Positions 27,725-34,302 of a stretch of 49,259 bases of DNA are shown here, in pieces. A program made the position numbers and the translations under genes. The stretch covers positions 1-49,259 of the forward strand of contig JAFZPZ010000078.1 in NCBI GenBank assembly GCA_017552435.1. The letters are read 5' to 3'. Positions within the stretch are counted from its first letter, which is position 1, and each line of letters starts with the position of its first letter. This DNA comes from Bacteroidaceae bacterium. GTDB lineage: Bacteria > Bacteroidota > Bacteroidia > Bacteroidales > Bacteroidaceae. The notes beneath the pieces are model-generated. The model was not told the origin of the DNA. It did not search any database and was given only the letters and a program-made list of their open reading frames with translations.

Positions 27725-28564
27725 ATGGCCAATTACTATTGCATGATAGCCGGCTTGCCGGAGATTGACCTGCAGGACACGAAGCCCGGGATGAGCATCG
27801 AGGACATGCGGGAGCAATGTGAGGAACAACTTACGCAGCAGGATAAGAAGTTGCTCTTCTATTTTTTCCTGCACTTCGACTGCGTCAATCTGGTCAAGCT
27901 GCTAAAGAATCCTGAGGCAAGCATCGACCAATGGGGCAATTTCTCCCTCGACCAGTTGCGCGACCTCATTACCAGCGCCACCGAGCTTAACTTCAACGTG
28001 CATCGTTACCCGTCCTTTATGAGTATCTTTGCACGTGAGTATGCTTTCAACAGGGACAAGGCAGGCTACTTCCCCGAGGACGAGATGGCTTATCAGTTCC
28101 TCGACTATGCCATCCGCACTTGCCCTAACCGTATGATGCGCCGTTGGTACAAGCTGAACCTTGACATCACCAACATCCTCACTGCTATGCTCGCACGGAG
28201 GCAAGGATGGAGTGTTGGAGACTTCATCAAGGGAGATGGCGAAGTACAGGAAATGATACGCGAGAACAAGACGAAAGACTTCAATCTCAGTCATGAGCTT
28301 GACTACATTCCGCAGCTTATGAAAATTGTTGATGAAGAAGATCCTGTCCGCAAGGAGAAGATGATAGATGCTTTCAAGTGGATATGGCTCGACGAGCGTA
28401 CTTTCTTTGAACCCTTCGATATGACGGCCGTCTTTGCCTATCTCTGTAAACTCGAGATGCAGCAGCGATGGGCAAAACTCGACGTTGAACAAGGTAAGGA
28501 AACTTTCCAAAAGATAATACATGATTTAAGAAGTGAAGCCGAAGTACCGGAAGAATTCAAATAG
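27725..28564 (+). CDS. DUF2764 family V-ATPase-associated protein
   Basis: A 279-residue cytoplasmic protein beginning MANYYCMIAGLPEIDLQDTK, the recognisable start of the DUF2764 family, which is regularly encoded between V-ATPase subunits E and A in Bacteroidetes. No catalytic motif is apparent. Family position suggests it may replace or assist the subunit C-type role in assembly of the stalk, but this is inference. It begins five bases after subunit E, and a G/C hairpin element starts two bases past its stop codon. Confidence 0.8.
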   Translation: MANYYCMIAGLPEIDLQDTKPGMSIEDMREQCEEQLTQQDKKLLFYFFLHFDCVNLVKLLKNPEASIDQWGNFSLDQLRDLITSATELNFNVHRYPSFMSIFAREYAFNRDKAGYFPEDEMAYQFLDYAIRTCPNRMMRRWYKLNLDITNILTAMLARRQGWSVGDFIKGDGEVQEMIRENKTKDFNLSHELDYIPQLMKIVDEEDPVRKEKMIDAFKWIWLDERTFFEPFDMTAVFAYLCKLEMQQRWAKLDVEQGKETFQKIIHDLRSEAEVPEEFK

Positions 28565-28565
28565 C

Positions 28566-28692
28566 GGCCCCACCCCAACCCTCCCGAGGGAGGGAGATTT
28601 ACAGACATAATAAAATATAATTATATGAGCGAAATACAGAATAATGGAACCCTTATGAATTCCTCCCCTCGGGGAGGTAAGGAGGGGGCTAC
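28566..28692. repeat. Inverted pair of G/C hairpin elements around the atpA start (copies 2 and 3)
   Basis: Copy 2 (28566-28597) reads C-rich arm CCCCACCCCAA then hairpin CCCTCCCGAGGGAGGG. Copy 3 (28659-28692) is inverted: hairpin CCTCCCCTCGGGGAGG then the G-rich arm. Copy 3 lies inside the atpA frame and encodes SSPRGGKEGA. The pair brackets the atpA start codon at 28625. Confidence 0.8.
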
Positions 28693-30430
28693 CACTGGAA
28701 TTGTTATTGGCGTAGTTGCCAATATGGTCACACTCCGTGTGGACGGTCCTGTGCTCCAAGGCGAGATATGCTACATCACCACAGGCGGCGACAGACTGAT
28801 GGCTGAGGTCATCAAGGTCGTAGGACAGGATGTCTATGTGCAAGTCTTTGAAAGTACGCGCGGTCTGAAGGTGGGTGCTGAGGCAGAGTTCACGGGGCAC
28901 ATGCTTGAGATACAACTCGGTCCGGGTATGCTCAGTCATAACTATGATGGTCTGCAGAACGACCTCGACAAGATGGATGGCGTTTTCCTGAAGCGCGGTC
29001 AATATACAGAGCCTCTTGACGACGAGCGCCTTTGGGATTTCGAACCTCTTGCTAAGGTTGGTGACAAGGTGCAGGCGAGTGATTGGCTCGGCAAAGTGGA
29101 GGAGAACCACCAGCCCCTTAAGATTATGGCTCCCTTCCAGATGAAAGGAACTGCAACGGTCAAAAGCATCGTGGCTAAGGGTCAGTACAAGATACACGAC
29201 ACCATTGCCGTCTTGACAGACGAGCAGGGAAACGACATCAATGTTGATATGGTGCAGCATTGGCCCGTGAAGTTCGCTATGACCAACTACCGCGAGAAGC
29301 CGCGTCCATTCAAACTCTTGGAGACAGGTGTCCGCACTATCGATACCTTCAACCCCATCGTAGAGGGTGGCACGGGCTTCATCCCCGGACCTTTCGGTAC
29401 AGGTAAGACCGTGTTGCAGCATGCCATCTCGAAGCAGGCAGAAGCTGACATCGTGGTTATTGCTGCCTGCGGCGAACGTGCCAACGAGGTTGTGGAAATC
29501 TTTACCGAGTTCCCGGAACTGGTTGACCCCCACACTGGCCGTAAGCTGATGGAACGTACCATCATCATTGCCAATACCTCCAATATGCCCGTTGCAGCTC
29601 GTGAGGCTTCTGTCTATACAGCTATGACAATGGCGGAGTACTACCGCTCGATGGGCTTGCGTGTGCTGTTGATGGCCGACTCCACTTCCCGTTGGGCACA
29701 GGCTTTGCGTGAGATGTCCAACCGTATGGAAGAGCTGCCAGGCCCCGATGCCTTCCCAATGGACCTCGGTGCCCTCATCAGCAACTTCTATGGTCGTGCC
29801 GGCTATGTCTATCTCAACAATGGCGAAGTTGGCTCTGTCACCTTCCTCGGTACCGTATCACCTGCCGGTGGTAACTTGAAGGAACCCGTTACCGAGAGCA
29901 CGAAGAAAGTGGCCCGTTGCTTCTATGCACTCGAACAGGACCGTGCCGACAAGAAGCGCTATCCGGCTGTCAACCCCATCGACTCCTACTCTAAGTACCT
30001 CGAGTACCCAGAGTTCGCTGAGTACATAAAGGGACATATCAATGATGAATGGATTCCCAAGGTGCTTGCCCTCAAGACCCGTATGCAGCGTGGTAAGGAG
30101 ATCGCCGAGCAGATCAACATCCTTGGCGATGATGGCGTGCCTGTCGATTACCACATCGTCTTCTGGAAGTCCGAGGTCATCGACTATGTCATCCTGCAGC
30201 AGGATGCCTTCGACGAAGTGGATGCCGTAACGCCCCTTGCGCGTCAGGAAGAGATACTGAACCTCGTCACGATGATTTGCGACAAGGACGACTACAAGTT
30301 CGACACCTTCCTCGACGTCATCGACTACTTCAAGAAGCTCATCAATCTCTGCAAGCAGATGAACTACTCACAGTACAAGAGCGAGCAGTACTACGACTAC
30401 ATCAAGCAAATAGAAGAAATGATAAAGTAA
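28625..30430 (+). CDS. atpA: V-type ATPase catalytic subunit A
   Basis: A 601-residue catalytic subunit that binds and hydrolyses or makes ATP. The Walker A motif GPFGTGKT lies at ~255-262, followed by the P-loop neighbour AACGERANEVVEIFTEFPEL and the bulge-domain region typical of the A subunit. The normal family start is the strand TGIVIGVVANMVTLRVDGPV. Here it begins at residue ~22, behind a leader (MSEIQNNGTLMNSSPRGGKEGA) supplied in part by an inserted G/C hairpin element. No in-frame ATG lies between that element and the normal start, so translation must pass through it unless a non-ATG start is used. It is probably translated with genes E and DUF2764 upstream and atpB downstream. Confidence 0.9.
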   Translation: MSEIQNNGTLMNSSPRGGKEGATTGIVIGVVANMVTLRVDGPVLQGEICYITTGGDRLMAEVIKVVGQDVYVQVFESTRGLKVGAEAEFTGHMLEIQLGPGMLSHNYDGLQNDLDKMDGVFLKRGQYTEPLDDERLWDFEPLAKVGDKVQASDWLGKVEENHQPLKIMAPFQMKGTATVKSIVAKGQYKIHDTIAVLTDEQGNDINVDMVQHWPVKFAMTNYREKPRPFKLLETGVRTIDTFNPIVEGGTGFIPGPFGTGKTVLQHAISKQAEADIVVIAACGERANEVVEIFTEFPELVDPHTGRKLMERTIIIANTSNMPVAAREASVYTAMTMAEYYRSMGLRVLLMADSTSRWAQALREMSNRMEELPGPDAFPMDLGALISNFYGRAGYVYLNNGEVGSVTFLGTVSPAGGNLKEPVTESTKKVARCFYALEQDRADKKRYPAVNPIDSYSKYLEYPEFAEYIKGHINDEWIPKVLALKTRMQRGKEIAEQINILGDDGVPVDYHIVFWKSEVIDYVILQQDAFDEVDAVTPLARQEEILNLVTMICDKDDYKFDTFLDVIDYFKKLINLCKQMNYSQYKSEQYYDYIKQIEEMIK

Positions 30431-30431
30431 C

Positions 30432-30558
30432 GGACCCTCCCCCTGCCCTCCCTTGTAGGGAGGGAGAGGTTACCTTTCAAGGCATGATAACAGAATAAAA
30501 ATCAACAGAAATAGTATCTACTCCCCTCCTTACAAGGGAGGGGCAGGGGGGTGGGTCT
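30432..30558. repeat. Inverted pair of G/C hairpin elements between atpA and atpB (copies 4 and 5)
   Basis: Copy 4 (30432-30470) reads GACCCTCCCCCTGCC then hairpin CTCCCTTGTAGGGAG. Copy 5 (30521-30558) is its near-exact reverse complement (hairpin CTCCTTACAAGGGAG then GGCAGGGGGGTGGGTC). The arms agree at most positions and enclose about 50 AT-rich bases. Together they fill almost all of the 139-base gap. Confidence 0.85.
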
Positions 30559-30569
30559 GATTATAAGTT

Positions 30570-31892
30570 ATGAGTACAGCATTTCAGAAAGTATATACAA
30601 AGATAAGCCAGATAACCAAGGCTACATGCTCGCTCAAGGCGAAGGGTGTTGGTTACAACGAATTGGCAACCATCAATGGCAAGTTGGCTCAGGTGGTGAA
30701 GATAATCGGTGACGACGTGACGCTGCAGGTGTTCGAAGGCACTGGCGGTATCCCCACCAATGCAGAGGTTGTGTTCTTGGGTAAGAGTCCTTCCCTCAAG
30801 GTTAGCGACCAGCTGGCAGGACGCTTCTTCAATGCTTACGGTCAGCCCATCGACGGCGGGCCTGAAGTTGAAGGCAAGGAAGTGGAGATCGGTGGTCCTT
30901 CGGTGAACCCTGTTCGCCGTAAGCAGCCCAGCGAGCTCATCGCAACGGGTATTGCAGGCATCGACCTCAACAATACGCTCGTCTCCGGTCAGAAGATTCC
31001 CTTCTTCGCTGACCCCGACCAGCCCTTCAATGAGGTGATGGCTCTCGTTGCCATGCGTGCCAAGGCCGACAAGATTATCCTGGGCGGCATGGGTATGACC
31101 AACGATGACTACTATTTCTTCCGCAACACCTTCGCGAATGCAGGTGCGCTGGACCGCATCATCTCCTTCATCAATACCACCGAGGACCCAGCTGTCGAGC
31201 GACTCCTCATCCCCGACATGGCGCTGACGGCAGCCGAGTATTTCGCAGTCGAGAAGCACGAGACAGTGCTCGTCTTACTGACCGATATGACCAGCTACGC
31301 CGACTCGCTATCCATCGTGAGCAACCGTATGGACCAAATTCCGTCGAAGGACTCCATGCCCGGCTCCCTCTATTCCGACTTGGCGAAGATTTACGAGAAG
31401 GCCGTGCAGTTCCCCGAGAGCGCAGGCGGCGGTTCAATCACCATCATCGCCGTGACAACGCTGTCAGGCGGTGATATCACCCACGCTGTTCCTGACAACA
31501 CGGGTTATATCACCGAGGGTCAGCTCTATCTGCGTCGCGACAGTGATGTGGGCAAGGTCATCATCGACCCGTTCCGCTCCCTGTCTCGTCTGAAACAGCT
31601 CGTGGCCGGTAAGAAGACCCGCAAGGACCACAGCCAGGTGATGAACGCAGCTATCCGACTCTATGCCGACGCTGCCAATGCCAAGACGAAGTTGGAGAAC
31701 GGCTTCGACCTCACCGACTACGATAACCGTTGCCTCGACTTCGCGAAGGATTATTCCAGCAAGCTCCTTGCCATCGACGTCAACCTCAATACCGAGGAGA
31801 TGCTCGATGTCACGTGGAGTCTCTTCCGCAAGTACTTCAAGCTCGAGGAGGTGAACATCAAGAAGGAGTTCACCGACATCTATTGGAAATAG
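30570..31892 (+). CDS. atpB: V-type ATPase regulatory subunit B
   Basis: A 440-residue non-catalytic subunit that alternates with subunit A in the ATPase head. It has the family opening (YTKISQITKATCSLKAKGVG), the conserved GQKIPFFADP and PSKDSMPGSLYSDLAKIYEKA stretches, and lacks a Walker A lysine loop, as expected for B. Length fits the family. It is the last gene of the operon in this window: a terminator follows 70 bases after the stop, and subunits D, I and K, which normally follow in this order in Bacteroidales, are absent. Confidence 0.9.
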   Translation: MSTAFQKVYTKISQITKATCSLKAKGVGYNELATINGKLAQVVKIIGDDVTLQVFEGTGGIPTNAEVVFLGKSPSLKVSDQLAGRFFNAYGQPIDGGPEVEGKEVEIGGPSVNPVRRKQPSELIATGIAGIDLNNTLVSGQKIPFFADPDQPFNEVMALVAMRAKADKIILGGMGMTNDDYYFFRNTFANAGALDRIISFINTTEDPAVERLLIPDMALTAAEYFAVEKHETVLVLLTDMTSYADSLSIVSNRMDQIPSKDSMPGSLYSDLAKIYEKAVQFPESAGGGSITIIAVTTLSGGDITHAVPDNTGYITEGQLYLRRDSDVGKVIIDPFRSLSRLKQLVAGKKTRKDHSQVMNAAIRLYADAANAKTKLENGFDLTDYDNRCLDFAKDYSSKLLAIDVNLNTEEMLDVTWSLFRKYFKLEEVNIKKEFTDIYWK

Positions 31893-31961
31893 CAGAACAT
31901 GAGATGTAATAATTTACGTCTGATGTGGCGTAAGAATTAGGCTCTGAACCTATGAAATATC

Positions 31962-31994
31962 AAAGGAGCACCCCAATCGGGATGCTCCTTTTTA
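31962..31994 (+). terminator. Intrinsic terminator closing the V-ATPase operon
   Basis: AAAGGAGCA (31962-31970) pairs with TGCTCCTTT (31983-31991), followed by TTT. It lies 70 bases past the atpB stop codon, so the operon ends here. Confidence 0.8.
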
Positions 31995-32007
31995 TAATCA
32001 CATTTTA

Positions 32008-32053
32008 TTCCCCCTAAAGGGGACTACCCAGTCGCGACGGAGGCCGGGGGCCT
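32008..32053 (-). repeat. G/C hairpin element, copy 6 (long variant)
   Basis: On the minus strand it reads GGCCCCCGGCC, an inserted GC stretch (TCGCGACTGGG), then the hairpin CCCCTTTAGGGG and AATAA, the same end as copy 12. It overlaps the stop codon of the HU-like gene (TAG from 32054) and lies between two convergent genes. Confidence 0.65.
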
Positions 32054-32672
32054 ACTCAGCGTCCCCGATGGGGCCATCGCCGCCACCACCATCATCACCT
32101 CCGTTATCTCCGGAGCCTCCGCCGCCCGTTCCCGGGTCGGGAGTCACGGGCGTGGTGCCGCCACCCTGGCTGTCGTCATCGCCTGGATTATCGTCGTTAG
32201 GGATAGTTACGTCGGTACCAACGAACTTGACTTTCATTGCCTGCTTGTGCAGGGCAAACTCCTTACTGAACTTGATGCCAACGGTAGCTCCCAAAGTCCA
32301 GGTCAGCATATCTGGCGTCAACATGTCCTCGGTGGCAACGGTGGCCCCGTCGTACTTCTCGGGATCGGCCTGCACTTGGGCATCGCTGATGCCTCCACTC
32401 ACCTTGGGGTAGATGCTCAGCATCTTCGTACCCTGTTCATTGGCAAGGGAGATACGATTGCTTTCCTTCACTTCTTCGGCCACGATGTCGGCAATGGCCG
32501 CGACAATGGCTTGGCACTCGTAGGCCTTGAATCCCGTTCGGGCAGCTATCTTCTGGGCCAGCTCGGCGTTTTCTATGTCGTTGTTGACAACCACTTCTGC
32601 GAACCAGCTGTGGGTTCCTTGGTTTTGTGTCTTCGGAGTGTACTCACGGACACGATATTTCACTTTACTCAT
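32052..32672 (-). CDS. HU/IHF-like DNA-binding protein with a glycine- and aspartate-rich tail
   Basis: A 206-residue cytoplasmic protein. Residues 1-125 match the Bacteroidales HU-like family that resembles a diverged IHF/HU fold (start MSKVKYRVREYTPKTQNQGT, middle KIAARTGFKAYECQAIVAAI). Residues ~125-160 form a short extra module. The C-terminal ~45 residues are low-complexity and rich in G, D and P (for example GGGGSGDNGGDDGGGGDG). Such proteins are thought to bind DNA, but their biological role is not established. The promoter is far upstream (32874-32904), leaving a ~200-base leader that contains a four-unit 23-bp tandem array. The acidic tail could mimic DNA or weaken binding; this is inference. 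Confidence 0.78.
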   Translation of the reverse strand: MSKVKYRVREYTPKTQNQGTHSWFAEVVVNNDIENAELAQKIAARTGFKAYECQAIVAAIADIVAEEVKESNRISLANEQGTKMLSIYPKVSGGISDAQVQADPEKYDGATVATEDMLTPDMLTWTLGATVGIKFSKEFALHKQAMKVKFVGTDVTIPNDDNPGDDDSQGGGTTPVTPDPGTGGGGSGDNGGDDGGGGDGPIGDAE

Positions 32673-32722
32673 GATACATATTTTTATTTGTTATACACTG
32701 AATTTATTCCCTGAAAAACTTA

Positions 32723-32812
32723 GGCGCCATTTTATACCAAAGAATAGCGCCATTCTTCTGGAAGAAAGGCGCCTTTCTTCACCATAGAATGGCCCCCTTC
32801 TTTTCCTATAGT
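32723..32812 (-). repeat. Degenerate 23-bp tandem array in the leader of the HU-like gene
   Basis: Four units lie in a row: 32723-32745, 32746-32767, 32768-32790 and 32791-32812. Each opens with (G/A)GCGCC or GGCCCC and ends with a run like AAGAAT. Neighbouring units can pair (GCGCC...CTTC/GAAG...GGCGC), so the leader RNA could fold into repeated hairpins. Confidence 0.7.
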
Positions 32813-32873
32813 CCTGGCGGTGTTTCCTCCTGCTTCATTGGGTTACTATTTTGTATTATTTGCATTTCTGCTG

Positions 32874-32904
32874 CAAAGGTAGGCGTTTTGAAGATTCCGA
32901 CAAA
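32874..32904 (-). promoter_or_regulatory. Promoter of the HU-like gene
   Basis: TACCTTTG (rc of 32874-32881) is a consensus -7 box with TTTG (rc of 32901-32904) 19 bases upstream. It gives a leader of about 200 nt. Confidence 0.65.
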
Positions 32905-33081
32905 ACGACTTAAGTTTTTTAAACATCACTTAACTTCCTCTAACTTAATATCTTTAACACTCTTCCTACATTTAACTTAATATTAACGTAAGCCCCTGCC
33001 GAATTGTTAATAACAGCTAAACCACCTCGTCCCGTTTTGTGCATTTCTTCTCACACACTCAATATTTTCGCAATAATGTTA

Positions 33082-33111
33082 TTGCCGTATCGGAAATAAT
33101 TCATATCTTTG
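33082..33111 (+). promoter_or_regulatory. Promoter of the long structured leader
   Basis: TATCTTTG (33104-33111) with TTG (33082-33084) 19 bases upstream is a good Bacteroidetes promoter. Transcription would start near 33117. Confidence 0.65.
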
Positions 33112-33116
33112 CAGTG

Positions 33117-33170
33117 CAATCCGAAAGGAAAGCGTCATCTTATTGGAAAAAAAACGAAGCGTTATGCTCG
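33117..33170 (+). repeat. Shared leader motif, copy 1 (GCAATCCG...AAGG...AAGC)
   Basis: The first bases of the predicted transcript (GCAATCCGAAAGGAAAGC, later ACGAAGCGTTAT) match the first bases of the MNT/HEPN transcript at 47934-47980 in the same order and nearly the same spacing. Both directly follow a TAnnTTTG box. Confidence 0.6.
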
Positions 33171-33171
33171 T

Positions 33172-33340
33172 CTTGCTGGTGGAAACGTGAGAAACTTCCT
33201 AGATGTGCAAGAACAGTGTAATGGTTCGCGCGTATAGCGTGGACTGGTTACTACATCTCCACATCAAGGTTATTCTCACGACCTCCATCAGAAGAAGTGG
33301 TATATCAGCTCCACGCTTCTGCATACTATTAAACTGTTCT
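33172..33340 (+). ncRNA. Candidate structured leader RNA with interlocking helices
   Basis: Three long pairings can be drawn by eye. A: 33176-33182 plus 33186-33193 with 33273-33280 plus 33285-33291 (CGTGAGAA/TTCTCACG is perfect). B: 33210-33222 with 33328-33340, 12 of 13 pairs. C: 33237-33243 with 33310-33316 (GCGTGGA/TCCACGC). B encloses C, but A crosses both. The helices are therefore either a pseudoknot or two exclusive folds. The region lies between a promoter and a lipoprotein gene and encodes no credible protein. I do not recognise it as a known RNA class. Confidence 0.5.
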
Positions 33341-33378
33341 CGCGGTGCTGGAGGACGAAGGAAAATAATACAAAGAAA

Positions 33379-34092
33379 ATGAAAACAAAAAGTTTTTGGT
33401 CTGCATTGCTTCTGATGGCAGTATGTGTCGGCAGTGTCAGCATCAGTAGCTGTTCCAAGGATGTCTCAGAGGAAAACAAACCGGTGGATAATACCGGTGG
33501 AGACCCCGGCAGTAATTCCGATGGGAAAACAGGGTTTACACACGGTCATGAGTGGGTTGACCTTGGCCTGCAAAGCGGTACCCTCTGGGCAACGTGCAAC
33601 GTCGGAGCATCAAACCCCGAGGAGTATGGCAGCTACTTTGCATGGGGTGAGACCAAGACCAAGAGCGAATACACGCCGGAAACCTACTTTGACTCTCAGT
33701 ACGAAAAATATCGTTTTGACGGTCGGACCGAGCTCCGCCCCGAAGATGATGCTGCTACGGCAAACTGGGGCAACGGCTGGCAGATGCCAAGCTTAGAGCA
33801 GATGGCTGAACTCGTCAGTGGCGACTACACTACCCCGGAAAGGATGACGCAGAACGGCCATTACGGGCTTAAGATTACAAGCAAGAGCAATGGGAAGAGC
33901 ATATTCCTACCTGCTGCGGGTTATCGGTACAACTCAAGTATCGAATACCAGGGCAGCTTAGGCGACTATTGGACTCGTTCGCTCAGCGGCGGCAACGAGG
34001 CGCACCACCTGGACTTTTACGCGCCTGTCCCTGTATTATACAGCTACAAACGCTGCTATGGTCGAAGCATCCGTCCCGTCCGTAAGAAATAA
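33379..34092 (+). CDS. FISUMP-type lipoprotein (major paralogous domain)
   Basis: A 237-residue exported lipoprotein. The signal peptide ends in a lipobox-like SISSC (Cys ~24). A low-complexity linker (NTGGDPGSNSDGK) follows, then a domain that begins HEWVDLGLQSGTLWATCNVG and contains WQMPSLEQMAELVS and the end CYGRSIRPVRKK. This is the Fibrobacter succinogenes major paralogous (FISUMP)-like domain, widespread in Prevotella and Bacteroides surface proteins. Function is unknown. After its stop codon the frame stays open for 18 codons, ending KKVLVK, which resembles a sorting-domain end. A terminator hairpin follows at 34174-34198. Confidence 0.78.
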   Translation: MKTKSFWSALLLMAVCVGSVSISSCSKDVSEENKPVDNTGGDPGSNSDGKTGFTHGHEWVDLGLQSGTLWATCNVGASNPEEYGSYFAWGETKTKSEYTPETYFDSQYEKYRFDGRTELRPEDDAATANWGNGWQMPSLEQMAELVSGDYTTPERMTQNGHYGLKITSKSNGKSIFLPAAGYRYNSSIEYQGSLGDYWTRSLSGGNEAHHLDFYAPVPVLYSYKRCYGRSIRPVRKK

Positions 34093-34173
34093 ACTAAGAC
34101 CATCATCCACAATTCCGACGGAACGAGCAAAAAGGTGTTGGTGAAATAGCCAGACAAACCATCAATAACAGCG

Positions 34174-34198
34174 AAGGGGAGCAAGTTTCGCTCCCCTT
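34174..34198 (+). terminator. Probable terminator between convergent genes
   Basis: AAGGGGAGC (34174-34182) pairs with GCTCCCCTT (34190-34198). The downstream T run is short (TTTGCTATTT), so efficiency is uncertain. Confidence 0.55.
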
Positions 34199-34302
34199 TG
34201 CTATTTCCCTGTGCCTTGCCTCAAAAAACAATGAGCGGACAGCATCGACATGTCTGTCGGTCTGTCTGCTCAATTTGGCGTTACCTTATATATATATTAG
34301 TC

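Larger units (their letters stand above)
32673..33103. other. Intergenic region with divergent promoters
   Basis: This stretch holds the 23-bp tandem array (32723-32812), the HU-like gene promoter (32874-32904), and an AT-rich block (32905-32990) with several copies of the word TTAAGTT (minus strand). I see no credible coding region. Confidence 0.6.

Noticed and set aside
33172-33340. Retron or group I/II intron RNA
   Set aside because: No reverse transcriptase or intron-encoded protein is near, and I see no intron core motifs; kept only as an unassigned leader RNA.
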